From Lewinellaceae bacterium (GTDB taxonomy: Bacteria; Bacteroidota; Bacteroidia; Chitinophagales; Saprospiraceae): 64,000 nt of DNA. The translations under genes were made by a program, and so were the position numbers. Location of the stretch: positions 620,001 to 684,000 of the forward strand of contig JACJYH010000001.1 of the NCBI GenBank assembly GCA_020636195.1. The letters run 5' to 3'. The notes under the pieces are model-generated. The model searched no databases. It saw only the letters and a list, made by a program, of their open reading frames with translations, and was not told where the DNA came from. Positions within the stretch are counted from its first letter, which is position 1. Every line of letters starts with the position of its first letter. Positions 1 through 9,053 of the stretch are shown piece after piece.

Positions 1-1353
1 TATTATAACTATCGTACCTACCTCTCTTGGTTTTACGTGGTTATATTATTTGCCTTGCCGTTTATAAAGGTAAATGGAGAACCATTTGTACTAATTGACT
101 TGGTCAATAGAAATTTCATTCTCTTTGGCATGCACTTCGGGCCTCAAGATTTTTATCTTTTTGCTATCGGGATGCTCATCCTTCTTGTTTTCATCATACT
201 ATTCACTGTGGTGTTTGGGAGGATATTTTGTGGATGGGTGTGCCCACAGACTATTTTCATGGAAATGATTTTCAGGAAAATAGAATACGCCATTGAAGGG
301 GATTATAAAGCTCAAATGAAATTGGATAGTGCACCTTGGGACGGTTCAAAAATAATGAAGCGTGTCTTAAAGCATACCATTTTCTTTGGCATTGCTGTTT
401 TAATTGCCAATATTTTCTTGGCCTACATCATAGGGATAGATGAGGTGTTTAAAATAATTCGGGAGCCAATTTCAGCCCATTTTACTGGCTTCCTTATAAT
501 GGTACTATTTTCATTTGTATTTTATATCGTTTTTTCAAGTTTAAGAGAACAGGTGTGCACCACGATCTGTCCTTACGGAAGATTACAAGGTGTCATGTTA
601 GACAATAAATCCTTAGTTGTTGCATATGATTTCGTAAGAGGCGAGCCCAGAGGTAAGATTAAGAAAACAAAAGTGGTGCCGCTTCCTATTTTGTCTGAAG
701 CACAGGTAGCTGAAGAGAAATCATTGAACCTTGCAGCAAATGGCGATTGCATAGATTGCAAACTTTGTGTCCACGTGTGTCCAACGGGCATAGATATCAG
801 AAATGGTACGCAATTAGAATGTGTCAACTGTACAGCCTGTATGGATGCCTGTGATGAGGTTATGGAAAAGATCAATAGACCGAAGGGATTAGTACGTATT
901 GATAGTTTAGAAGGTATCACAGAAGGGAAACATAAAATTTTCAATACCAGAGTTAAAGCATATTCCATAGTATTGTTGGTACTTTTGATCATAGAAGGAG
1001 CTCTCTTTACTATGCGTAGTGATATCCAAGGTTTGATGTTACGAACACCCGGTATGACGTATCAAACCATGGAAGGTGGTTATATCTCAAATCTTTATAA
1101 CTACCAATTGATCAATAAAACAGGGCATGAATATGATGTGACTCTAAAATTAATGGACGTGGATGGGGAGATCACATTGGTTGGTTCTCCTGATCTTCAT
1201 TTATCCAAAAACAGTCAAATCAAAGGTTCGGCATTTGTAAAAATTCATTCCGATAAATTACATAGTAGAAAGAACAAGCTTACTGTTGGCGTGTATTCCG
1301 GAGATCAATTGATCAGTAAGATCAAGACGTCATTTTTTAGCCCGCCAAAATAA
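1..1353 (+). CDS. ccoG: Cytochrome c oxidase accessory protein CcoG (FixG/RdxA), 5' end cut by window edge
   Basis: Membrane iron-sulfur protein needed for assembly of cbb3-type cytochrome oxidase, where the family is linked to copper handling. The frame is open to base 1 (it reads YYNYRTYLSWFY before the GTG at 37), so the true start lies upstream and the GTG is an internal valine. About five membrane segments are visible. The motif FCGWVCPQ lies near 225-250. Two 4Fe-4S motifs follow: CIDCKLCVHVCP from 748 and CVNCTACMDAC from about 820. The C-terminal 100 residues after the last membrane helix match the Ig-like FixG C-terminal domain. A FixH-like gene follows after 37 bases, as in cco clusters, so ccoN/O/P are expected upstream, outside the window. 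Confidence 0.95.
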   Translation, partial: YYNYRTYLSWFYVVILFALPFIKVNGEPFVLIDLVNRNFILFGMHFGPQDFYLFAIGMLILLVFIILFTVVFGRIFCGWVCPQTIFMEMIFRKIEYAIEGDYKAQMKLDSAPWDGSKIMKRVLKHTIFFGIAVLIANIFLAYIIGIDEVFKIIREPISAHFTGFLIMVLFSFVFYIVFSSLREQVCTTICPYGRLQGVMLDNKSLVVAYDFVRGEPRGKIKKTKVVPLPILSEAQVAEEKSLNLAANGDCIDCKLCVHVCPTGIDIRNGTQLECVNCTACMDACDEVMEKINRPKGLVRIDSLEGITEGKHKIFNTRVKAYSIVLLVLLIIEGALFTMRSDIQGLMLRTPGMTYQTMEGGYISNLYNYQLINKTGHEYDVTLKLMDVDGEITLVGSPDLHLSKNSQIKGSAFVKIHSDKLHSRKNKLTVGVYSGDQLISKIKTSFFSPPK

Positions 1354-1390
1354 TTTAAACAACTTTGATTACTGATAAAATAGAAATGTC

Positions 1391-1828
1391 ATGAAGAATA
1401 GTTGGCCTATAGGTTTAGTTGTTTTTTTTGTCCTATTTATAGGAAGTCTAGTATTCATCTTGCTTAAATCTAGGGAATACGACAATAGTTTGGTGGTAGA
1501 TGACTATTACAATCAAGATATCAAATACCAGCAGCATTACGACAAACTCAAGAATTCTGAGTCTATGAAGGATAAAGTCAATTATTCCATTGACAGCCAA
1601 AAACAAACCTTGAATATCCACTTTCCAGAAGGAGAAAATAAGCACGGTACCATTCAGATGTACAACCCACTGTCAAAGACCCTTGATAAGTCATTTGAAT
1701 TCAATATCCAAACTGATACCATATACAAAATTCCTTTAGTCGGGCTCAAGATGGGAAAATGGAAGTTGAAGATGGATTGGGAGCAAGATAATATTCCCTA
1801 TTTTATTGAAAGGGATTTAGTCCTTTGA
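1391..1828 (+). CDS. FixH/CcoH-like cbb3 oxidase assembly protein
   Basis: A 145-residue protein with one N-terminal membrane anchor (residues about 5-25) and a soluble domain outside. It begins with the MKNSWPIGLVVFF-type N-terminus seen in Bacteroidota FixH proteins, and DDYYNQDIKYQQ after the anchor is the family's most recognisable stretch. FixH/CcoH assists maturation of the cbb3 oxidase with CcoG and the CcoI copper pump. Position between ccoG and a TauE/DsbD-like gene, one base from the latter, supports the call. No separate promoter is evident, so it is probably cotranscribed with ccoG. Confidence 0.85.
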   Translation: MKNSWPIGLVVFFVLFIGSLVFILLKSREYDNSLVVDDYYNQDIKYQQHYDKLKNSESMKDKVNYSIDSQKQTLNIHFPEGENKHGTIQMYNPLSKTLDKSFEFNIQTDTIYKIPLVGLKMGKWKLKMDWEQDNIPYFIERDLVL

Positions 1829-1829
1829 T

Positions 1830-2528
1830 GTGTATTGGGTTGCCTTCACTTTAGGTTTTTTTGGTAGTTTGCACTGCGTGGGCATGTGTGGCCCACTGGC
1901 ATTTGGAATGCTTGCACATAGGTCAAAGAATGCCATGGGACTTTTACCTGAAGTGATCTTTTATAATTTGGGGAGACTTGTCAGTTACAGCTTTCTTGGT
2001 CTAATCATAGGCATTGTTGGCGGTGTAATATCCTTAGGTGGCTTTCAGCGGGGTTTATCTATATTTTTAGGTGTGTTGCTTTTGATTGTTGCAGTTTTTA
2101 GTTTGAATTTGGATGTATTAATTGGCAAACAAAGGCACATTCAGTCCCTTTATAAATACATTTCAAGCAAGTTACAATCTTTTGTAAAAATGGGCAAAAG
2201 CGTCCCATCCATACAAGCAGGTGTAATCAATGGACTTTTGCCTTGCGGATTGGTGTATGTTGCCTTGATGGCTGCAGTTACGCTTTCAAATGTGTGGGGA
2301 ACTATTGGATTTATGACCTTTTTTGGTTTGGGTACGTTCCCAGCAATGATAGTTGTGGTATTGCTCCCAAAGTTTTTAAATATAAAGTACAGATTGATAC
2401 TTCAGAAGTTATATCCTGTTTTCATAGGTCTTACCGGAATTTACCTGATTTACAGAGGAATAATGTCCAAATTGCCTATGCAGTTAAATTTTATCGACGC
2501 ATTACATCATCCGATAATGTGCCATTGA
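1830..2528 (+). CDS. Sulfite exporter TauE/SafE-like (DsbD_2) membrane protein of cco cluster
   Basis: A 232-residue polytopic membrane protein with about six helices. It carries the paired cysteine motifs of the DsbD-like/UreH-type family: HCVGMCGPL near the N-terminus and GLLPCGLVY in the second half, each on a membrane helix. In Bacteroidota such genes close the cco cluster and are thought to help metal (copper) or thiol handling during cbb3 assembly; that role is inferred from context. The start is GTG, one base after the FixH-like stop; an ATG two bases earlier is out of frame. No sulfite transport should be assumed from the family name. Confidence 0.85.
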   Translation: MYWVAFTLGFFGSLHCVGMCGPLAFGMLAHRSKNAMGLLPEVIFYNLGRLVSYSFLGLIIGIVGGVISLGGFQRGLSIFLGVLLLIVAVFSLNLDVLIGKQRHIQSLYKYISSKLQSFVKMGKSVPSIQAGVINGLLPCGLVYVALMAAVTLSNVWGTIGFMTFFGLGTFPAMIVVVLLPKFLNIKYRLILQKLYPVFIGLTGIYLIYRGIMSKLPMQLNFIDALHHPIMCH

Positions 2529-2561
2529 TTATGTTTGCATGATTAAAAGATGTAAACATCC

Positions 2562-3875
2562 TTGATACAAAGGTTTTTAGCAAAGTTTAATGACGGTTCA
2601 TTTGTTTACCAATATTTCCTAATATTTCGGTATGCCATTAGCTTCATTTGCAGTATAATTATTGTACGAAGCGGTTTGACTACTACAGATATAGGTACCT
2701 ATGAGTGGCTTCTGTTTCTTATCCATACAGGGACATTTTTTTTCCATAACAGCATATTGACCTATTTCATGTCCATCTATGGGAAGGCTTCAGTTTCAGA
2801 AAAGCCAAGGATTATTTCAGGGGTTTTCACTTCTGTTTTATTGCTTGCTTGTATCCTCATGGCATTCATTGGTTTAGGAATTTACGGATTCGATCAAATG
2901 CCTTTTTTCGTTCAGTTGAAACCATTTTTTCCTTATATTGTAGCCTATTCTATCGTTATGTCGCCATTGGCATTGGTGGAGGGAACTTATTTTCTTTTGG
3001 GATTAGAGAAGGTTCTTCTGCGTTACATTCACTTTTCACAATTGGGCATTGTTATTGGCTTTTTGGGCGTTGCCATAGTTCAACCTTCAATCCAAAACTT
3101 CTTGTTGTTCATGATTTTGTGGGGTGCCATACGTCTTTTGTATTTTTGCCGCACTATAGATTGTAGTGACGCATTCAATTTTGATGTGAAATTTGCAGTT
3201 ACTTTAATGCTGACTTTTACACCTGTGTTTGTCAATCAATTATTATCACAAACTATGGAGATGGCGGATGGATGGATGGTCAAGTATTTCTTTGATGATT
3301 CTACTTTTGCGATATTTAGATATGGTGCAAGAGAGTTGCCACTAAGTAGTTTTTTATTCTCGGGCATTTCATTGACGTATATTTATACACTACAAACGAA
3401 TGGATATGATTTGTCCAACTTGCGTACGCGAATCAACAAGTTGATGGGATATGTATTTCCAATAGGTATCCTTAGCATGGTTTTAAGTCCTTTTTTATTT
3501 AGCTTTTTTTATTCACCTGACTTCAGAAACTCCGCTCTTGTATTCAATGTATACCTCCTGATATTGGTCAGTCGTGTGCTGCTTCCTCAAACAATTCTGA
3601 TGGCTAAAAATCAATTTAATGTCATTTTATACAGTACAATATTTGAAATCATCATCAATATTTCCTTGAGTTTATGGTGGGTACACCTTTGGGGAATTAT
3701 GGGACTCACCCTTGCCACGGCTGTTGCTTATTTTATCCAGAAAATTGTCCTTATAATCTATAATACGAGGGTAAATCACATCCATTTAACAGACATCATC
3801 GATTTACGGCGATACACCATGTGGAGCGTGGGATTAATTGTGATGTTTGCGCTCAGTTATTTCTATATATTGTGA
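2562..3875 (+). CDS. Polysaccharide biosynthesis flippase (Wzx/MATE-like, MOP superfamily)
   Basis: A 437-residue integral membrane protein with roughly 12 hydrophobic helices and no large soluble domain. Helix pattern and length fit the polysaccharide-export branch of the MOP flippase superfamily, which moves lipid-linked glycans across the inner membrane. The reading frame can only start after an in-frame stop at 2553; the first candidate is TTG at 2562. The 3' end overlaps the GTG start of prmC by 4 bases, so the two are translationally linked. No glycan cluster surrounds it, so its substrate cannot be inferred. Confidence 0.75.
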   Translation: MIQRFLAKFNDGSFVYQYFLIFRYAISFICSIIIVRSGLTTTDIGTYEWLLFLIHTGTFFFHNSILTYFMSIYGKASVSEKPRIISGVFTSVLLLACILMAFIGLGIYGFDQMPFFVQLKPFFPYIVAYSIVMSPLALVEGTYFLLGLEKVLLRYIHFSQLGIVIGFLGVAIVQPSIQNFLLFMILWGAIRLLYFCRTIDCSDAFNFDVKFAVTLMLTFTPVFVNQLLSQTMEMADGWMVKYFFDDSTFAIFRYGARELPLSSFLFSGISLTYIYTLQTNGYDLSNLRTRINKLMGYVFPIGILSMVLSPFLFSFFYSPDFRNSALVFNVYLLILVSRVLLPQTILMAKNQFNVILYSTIFEIIINISLSLWWVHLWGIMGLTLATAVAYFIQKIVLIIYNTRVNHIHLTDIIDLRRYTMWSVGLIVMFALSYFYIL

Positions 3876-4729
3876 ATGCTAAGAAAACATACGATCAAAT
3901 CAAAGCACTTTTGGAGAGTCAATCTTCTGAAAATAGTGCTGAATTGATATCGAAATATATCTTAGAAGATGTGTTTGGTATTCGAAGTGCACATATTTCA
4001 ACAGATGCAAGAGAAATAGACACTTCAAAAGTCCATGAGATACTTCAAAGACTTTCCAACAATGAACCATATCAATATATAGGAAATAGAGCCGACTTTT
4101 TTGGAAGATCATTTTATGTGGATCAAAGGGTGTTGATTCCTCGACCGGAAACAGAAGAGTTAACACACAGGGCGATCCAAGTTATAAAGCAATTTCAAAT
4201 ACGATCAGTCATAGATATTGGCACCGGATCAGGCGTAATCCCGATCACAATAGCGTTGGAAACAGACATTAAATCAATTTTTGGTTTAGATATTTGTAAA
4301 GATGCTTTGGCAGTTGCAGAGATTAATGCTAAAAAATACGAGGTGCAGGTTCAATGGATTCAGGGTGATATAAAAGATAGAGAAACTGTGGATCATTTGC
4401 CACATTGTCAGTTGGTTATATCCAATCCTCCTTATATTTCACAAGAGGAGAAGGCGAAAATGGATGCCAATGTATTGGATTTCGAACCTCATAAAGCTCT
4501 GTTTGTGAAAGAAGATCCGTTAGAGTTTTATAAAAGCATTTGCGAATGGATCAAAAGGGAGAAGGACGAAGTCATCGTATTATTTGAAATCAGTGAGTAT
4601 TTTGCTGATGACGTTTCAAACCTTATGAAACGTTTGGGATTTTCTGATGTGGTTATTTATCGTGATCTTCAGGGCAAAAAGAGAATTGCCGAAGGAAGAT
4701 TTAAATCTGACAATTATACGACCATATGA
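3872..4729 (+). CDS. prmC: Release factor glutamine methyltransferase PrmC (HemK)
   Basis: Methylates the glutamine of the GGQ motif in peptide-chain release factors RF1/RF2 using S-adenosylmethionine. The frame is open from 3821, but the first 17 codons would lie inside the flippase gene; the GTG at 3872, giving MNAKKTYDQIKALL, overlaps the flippase stop by 4 bases and yields the usual length of about 285 residues. The SAM-binding loop DIGTGSG lies at residues 115-121 and the catalytic NPPYI motif at 185-189. RPETEEL precedes the SAM loop, as is typical. It ends in an ATGA overlap with mobA. Confidence 0.93.
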   Translation: MNAKKTYDQIKALLESQSSENSAELISKYILEDVFGIRSAHISTDAREIDTSKVHEILQRLSNNEPYQYIGNRADFFGRSFYVDQRVLIPRPETEELTHRAIQVIKQFQIRSVIDIGTGSGVIPITIALETDIKSIFGLDICKDALAVAEINAKKYEVQVQWIQGDIKDRETVDHLPHCQLVISNPPYISQEEKAKMDANVLDFEPHKALFVKEDPLEFYKSICEWIKREKDEVIVLFEISEYFADDVSNLMKRLGFSDVVIYRDLQGKKRIAEGRFKSDNYTTI

Positions 4730-5319
4730 AGGTCAATGCCTATATTTTAGCAGGTGGAAAAAGCCATAGGATGGGCGCACCAAAGGGCTTGAAAATGCTG
4801 AATGGAAAGCCCATGATAGAGCACATGATTGAAAAGTGTTCCAAGCTAGCTGAAAAGGTTGCTATTGTAGGCCATCCAGTGATGTATAAAGACCTGAAGT
4901 TGAAGGTTATTGGTGACTTACCTCAGTTTTCTTCATTGGGCCCTGTTTCAGGGATAATGGCAGCCCTAGATGATTCTGATATAATGATGAACCTTGTCAT
5001 TGGATGTGATTTGCCTTTGGTGACCACCGAAATTTTGATGCGTCTCATGATGGAAGCGGAGGATTTTGATGCTTTCATTCCAGTTCATAATGGGAAGCTG
5101 GAACCGTTATGTGCACTGTATCACAAAAGGATTTTAGAACCATTAAATCGGATTGTCCAATCCGGCAGTTTAAAGATAAGCCAAATCATGGATCAGTTTA
5201 ATGTAAAATACGTCAGTGTTGAAAATGAGCTACAACGACATCCATATGTTTTTTTAAATGTCAATACACAGGATGATTTGAATGTAGCGGAAGAAATTAT
5301 AAGTAAAATCAAACTTTGA
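4726..5319 (+). CDS. mobA: Molybdenum cofactor guanylyltransferase MobA
   Basis: Attaches GMP from GTP to molybdopterin to make the guanine-dinucleotide cofactor. The N-terminus reads ILAGGKSHRMGAPKGL, the nucleotide-binding signature of MobA (LAGGxSxRMGxxKxL). IGCDLPLVT near residue 90 carries the metal-binding CDxP element. Length 197 matches MobA rather than longer sugar-nucleotidyl transferases. It starts at ATGA overlapping the prmC stop, so the two are cotranscribed. No other molybdopterin genes are in the window, and no molybdoenzyme is seen nearby. Confidence 0.88.
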   Translation: MKVNAYILAGGKSHRMGAPKGLKMLNGKPMIEHMIEKCSKLAEKVAIVGHPVMYKDLKLKVIGDLPQFSSLGPVSGIMAALDDSDIMMNLVIGCDLPLVTTEILMRLMMEAEDFDAFIPVHNGKLEPLCALYHKRILEPLNRIVQSGSLKISQIMDQFNVKYVSVENELQRHPYVFLNVNTQDDLNVAEEIISKIKL

Positions 5320-5330
5320 AAGGTCAAAGT
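5313..5330 (+). terminator. Short hairpin at end of mobA, possible terminator
   Basis: A perfect 7-bp inverted repeat, ACTTTGA and TCAAAGT around an AAGG loop, begins inside the mobA stop region. It is followed by GAATTTTATTT, a weak T-rich tail. It marks the end of the ccoG-to-mobA run; termination strength is uncertain because the stem is AT-rich. Confidence 0.35.
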
Positions 5331-5411
5331 GAATTTTATTTCCAAAGAATATGTTTTTAATGTCTAATTTTGTTCACAAAAGTTGGAGAGTATATCACAA
5401 AAGTATTGCCC

Positions 5412-5855
5412 ATGCGACCATTATTTTTTTTAACAAGTTTCATTATCACATGTTTATTGCCTATGATGTCGTGTAAATCACAACAAAAGGTATTCAATCC
5501 GGAAGATGAAAAAGAAGAATGCATCGTTTTTGGAAATGGTGGAGGATTTACCGGAGCAGTAAAAGAATACGCCATATCAAAAAATGGAAATATATATCTA
5601 AAGTCCAATGACAAATATGAAAAAATAGGCAGTTTTCCAAAATCTAAGGCGACCCAAATTTTAGAGAATTTTTATTCAATGGAATTGGATAAGATGACTT
5701 TGGATGAACCTGGCAATAGATATTATTATATAAAATCTCGCCAAAACAACCAATCACAATCACTCAAATGGGGAAAAAACCCATTGACAGACAAAAATCT
5801 CGATTTGTATTATAACTTACTAATGCAAATTGTAAAAAAATATAGTTCCCAATAA
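5412..5855 (+). CDS. Putative lipoprotein, unknown function
   Basis: A protein of about 147 residues starting MRPLFFLTSFIITCLL with a lipobox-like MMSC near residue 20, so it is probably a lipoprotein. The open frame extends 14 codons further upstream, but those codons would place charged residues before the signal peptide, so ATG 5412 is preferred. The mature part has EECIVFGNGGGFTGAVKEY and a pattern of short strands, seen in small Bacteroidota lipoproteins of unknown role. A TAATTTTG motif at 5365-5372 fits the Bacteroidota -7 box. It lies 26 bases before the M4 peptidase gene; whether they share a transcript is unknown. Confidence 0.7.
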   Translation: MRPLFFLTSFIITCLLPMMSCKSQQKVFNPEDEKEECIVFGNGGGFTGAVKEYAISKNGNIYLKSNDKYEKIGSFPKSKATQILENFYSMELDKMTLDEPGNRYYYIKSRQNNQSQSLKWGKNPLTDKNLDLYYNLLMQIVKKYSSQ

Positions 5856-5881
5856 TTTTATCAATAATAAAAATAATAAGC

Positions 5882-8800
5882 ATGAAACATCTTTATTTAG
5901 CTGTGTTGATGTTGACATTACCATTGATTACTTTTTCTCAAAAGAAAAGTGTCCACTTTGATCACACCATACAAGATATAGCTCCGTTCAATATTCAGAC
6001 ATCAGGTTTTAATGTCACTTCAGTACGGCAGCTGCCGACTACCTTAAACTATTCCCAATCAGCGCTGACTAGTGCGTCGATTGCTCATAGCTTGAAGGCC
6101 GGAAGTATCAATGAAAGAGGATTGCCTCGATACATTGAAGGGAAATTGTCTGCCGTAGGATTGAAGGGATTGAGTATAGAACAATCTTCAGCTGCGTATC
6201 TTAGTGAAGCTTCTGCATTGATGCATGTCAATGCAGCTGACTTTAAAATTTCTCATTCTGAGACGGATGAAATAGGTATGTCCCATGTGAGAATGCAGCA
6301 ATACTATCATAACATTCCGATCTATGCTGCTGAAGTAGTGACCCACGGATTGGGCAATGATTTTGATTTTTTAAATGGTAATTACTATACCACTTCCCAA
6401 TGGAACATATCTTCTGTTCCTACCGTCAATGAAGCCAAGGCCTTAGACATAGTAGAGGCTGACCTAGGCGAGTCGCTTCGTTACGACAAAGATATGACGC
6501 CTATATTTAGCAATACGCAGCCCAAATCAGCGATGGTTATTTTTCCATATCAGGGTAGTGTATATTTGGCATATCATGTTTATCAGTACAAAAATATGGT
6601 AGAGCGATGGGAATATTTCATTGATGCCCATGATGGCAAATTGATTCATAAAAGGATGTCGATCTGTAAGCTTCACCATCATTTTGGAAATGCAGAACAT
6701 GATGCAGAATCCAATGTATCTGCACCATTAGACGGAAAAACCACAGCCAACGCAAAGGATCTTTTTGATATCAATAGAACCATCAACACGTATCAAGTGG
6801 GTTCTACCTATTACATGATTGATGCCACAAGAGACATGTTCAGTTCAACAGCTGCACAATTACCCAACGACCCTTCAGGTGTGATCTGGACTATTGATGC
6901 CATGAATACAACTCCGACAAAGAGTTCATTCAAATATGATCACGTAAAATCTTCATCTAATACTTGGAGCGATAAAGCATCGGTTTCAGCACAATATAAT
7001 GGTGGTATAGCTTACAATTATTACAAAACTGTGCACAATAGAAAATCCATCAATGGAACAGGTGGCAATATCATTTCAATCATCAACGTGTCAGATGATG
7101 ATGGCTCATCTATGGGCAATGCATTTTGGAATGGACAAGCCATGTTTTATGGCAATGGAGATGCTGCCTTTTTGTCTCTAGCTAGAGCATTGGATGTGGC
7201 AGGACATGAAATGTCACATGGCGTCATAGAAAACACCGCAAACCTTGATTATGAAGGGGAATCAGGTGCATTGAATGAATCCTTTGCTGATGTTTTCGGC
7301 GCACTCATAGATAGAGATGACTGGAAAATAGGCGAAGATGTCGTAAGAACTTCGGTCTTTCCATCAGGTGCTTTGAGAGACCTTCAGAATCCACATAATG
7401 GTGCGGCTACTAATAATTTCGACGCAGGATGGCAACCTCAACACTTTAGCGAAAGATATACCGGTTCTGCTGATAATGGCGGAGTCCACCTCAATAGTGG
7501 CATTCCAAACCATGCTTTCTACCTCTTCGCCAATGTCGTAGGTAAAGACAAAGCTGAAAAGGTTTATTATAGAGCATTGTCCCAATATCTCACAAAATCT
7601 TCAAAATTTGTGGATGCAAGGATTGCCATCATCAAAGCGACAACTGATCTCTATTCCACTACAGAAATCAATGCTGCCAAAGCTGCTTTTGATCAAGTAG
7701 GTATACTGGGTGATTCCGGAGGAAATTATGAGACTGATGTCAATACCAATCCGGGTCAAGACTATGTGCTTGTAACCGGAGAAAACTCCTCAGGATTATA
7801 TATTTATGACAATGCTGGAAAAGAATTGGTAAAAATTTCTAATAAAACCATCTATTCTAAACCAAGTGTCACTGATGATGGAACAGTCATCATTTATGTC
7901 GCCAGTGATCATAAAATTTACTACCAAACCATAGATTGGTCAACTGAAGTAGTTTCCGGAGAGAAATTATTGGACGATCAATCTATTTGGCGCAATGCCA
8001 TCATATCAAAAGATGGTTCAAAGCTTGCAGCTACCTATGATGCACAGTCCAATAAAATTTTAGTGTATGATTTTGATTCACAACAAGAAACAGAGTTTAC
8101 ATTATACAATCCCACTTATTCAGGCGTATCCACCGGAGACGTGCTGTATGCTGATGCGATGGAATTTGACCTATCAGGAGAATATATCATGTACGATGCT
8201 GAAAATGAGATCAACAGCAATTCTTCGGGTTCTATCAAGTACTGGGATATTGGATTCATTAAAGTCTGGAATAATAAAACCAAGACTTTTTCACTGGGGA
8301 CGGTTGATAAATTGTTTAATGCACTCAATAATGGTGTAAGTGTGGGAAATCCTACATTTTCAAAGAATTCACCCTATATCATCAGCTTTGACTATATTCA
8401 TGAGAATGGTGATGATGACATCGTGGCAGCCAATATTGAAAGGGGAGAATTAAATTTGATTTTTGAAAACAATACCTTAGGATTTCCAAATTTTAGTGCT
8501 AAAGATAATGAACTCGTTTTTGACAATCAAGGATCATCTGCTACCAATGTGGGAGTTATAGGTCTAAAATCAAATAAAATTGAACCTAGTAATACTGCTA
8601 CTTTGTTTTGCACTGGTAGAAATTGGGCCGTTTGGTTCAGCAATGGCTCTCGAAATTTAAGCGCTGTTGAAGATACCAAGGTCAACTTAAAAAATGCGGA
8701 ATTGACATTTAATATTACCCAAAATCCAGTCATTGATAAGTTACAAGTATCAGTCAATGCTCAAAAGTCTCAGGATATTGTGTTCTCTATTGCAGCTATA

Positions 8801-8959
8801 TCCGGAGAAATGGTCTCATCAAAAATGATCCACATCAATTCCGGAAGCCAATTGATTGAGTTGCCATTGAAGGGGGTTGGCAATGGAATGTATGTACTTT
8901 CAGTTCAAACTGACAATCTTGGATTCATAGGTTCAGAGAAATTTGTGGTGACTCAATGA
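5882..8959 (+). CDS. Secreted M4 (thermolysin-like) metallopeptidase with beta-propeller-like region and T9SS sorting domain
   Basis: A 1025-residue secreted zinc endopeptidase. Signal peptide: residues 1-20, ending TFSQ. Residues about 60-260 resemble the FTP/PepSY propeptide that keeps M4 enzymes inactive. The catalytic domain spans about 270-610; HEMSH at 442-446 gives two zinc-binding histidines and the catalytic Glu443, and GALNESFADVFG places the third ligand at Glu466. GGVHLNSGIPNHAFY near 535-550 carries the conserved histidine of M4 enzymes. Residues 625-900 form WD40/TolB-like repeats (VLVTGENSSGLYIYD and similar). The last 80 residues resemble a T9SS type A sorting domain, implying release or attachment at the outer surface. 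An inverted repeat with a T-tract follows the stop. Confidence 0.9.
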   Translation: MKHLYLAVLMLTLPLITFSQKKSVHFDHTIQDIAPFNIQTSGFNVTSVRQLPTTLNYSQSALTSASIAHSLKAGSINERGLPRYIEGKLSAVGLKGLSIEQSSAAYLSEASALMHVNAADFKISHSETDEIGMSHVRMQQYYHNIPIYAAEVVTHGLGNDFDFLNGNYYTTSQWNISSVPTVNEAKALDIVEADLGESLRYDKDMTPIFSNTQPKSAMVIFPYQGSVYLAYHVYQYKNMVERWEYFIDAHDGKLIHKRMSICKLHHHFGNAEHDAESNVSAPLDGKTTANAKDLFDINRTINTYQVGSTYYMIDATRDMFSSTAAQLPNDPSGVIWTIDAMNTTPTKSSFKYDHVKSSSNTWSDKASVSAQYNGGIAYNYYKTVHNRKSINGTGGNIISIINVSDDDGSSMGNAFWNGQAMFYGNGDAAFLSLARALDVAGHEMSHGVIENTANLDYEGESGALNESFADVFGALIDRDDWKIGEDVVRTSVFPSGALRDLQNPHNGAATNNFDAGWQPQHFSERYTGSADNGGVHLNSGIPNHAFYLFANVVGKDKAEKVYYRALSQYLTKSSKFVDARIAIIKATTDLYSTTEINAAKAAFDQVGILGDSGGNYETDVNTNPGQDYVLVTGENSSGLYIYDNAGKELVKISNKTIYSKPSVTDDGTVIIYVASDHKIYYQTIDWSTEVVSGEKLLDDQSIWRNAIISKDGSKLAATYDAQSNKILVYDFDSQQETEFTLYNPTYSGVSTGDVLYADAMEFDLSGEYIMYDAENEINSNSSGSIKYWDIGFIKVWNNKTKTFSLGTVDKLFNALNNGVSVGNPTFSKNSPYIISFDYIHENGDDDIVAANIERGELNLIFENNTLGFPNFSAKDNELVFDNQGSSATNVGVIGLKSNKIEPSNTATLFCTGRNWAVWFSNGSRNLSAVEDTKVNLKNAELTFNITQNPVIDKLQVSVNAQKSQDIVFSIAAISGEMVSSKMIHINSGSQLIELPLKGVGNGMYVLSVQTDNLGFIGSEKFVVTQ

Positions 8960-8994
8960 TGAAAAATTAATAAGTTAATAGTTAATTAATATAG

Positions 8995-9046
8995 ATTACA
9001 AAGGTCAAGTTTGATATTTTTATAACTTTGACCCTTGTAATTTTTA
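8995..9046 (+). terminator. Long imperfect inverted repeat plus T-tract between M4 peptidase and phosphate transporter genes
   Basis: ATTACAAAGGTCAAGTT (8995-9011) pairs with AACTTTGACCCTTGTAAT (9024-9041) across a 12-base loop with one mismatch and one bulge, followed by TTTTATT. This fits a factor-independent terminator for the peptidase gene. It ends only about 8 bases before the transporter start, and TAACTTTG (9023-9030) inside it also matches the -7 promoter consensus, so it may instead act as a regulatory leader. Confidence 0.55.
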
Positions 9047-9053
9047 TTAGATT

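Noticed and set aside
573..992. 139-codon minus-strand open frame
   Set aside because: Lies wholly inside ccoG on the opposite strand; its sequence is just the complement of the iron-sulfur region.
2243..2542. 99-codon plus-strand open frame
   Set aside because: Shifted frame inside the TauE/DsbD-like gene; no family resemblance.
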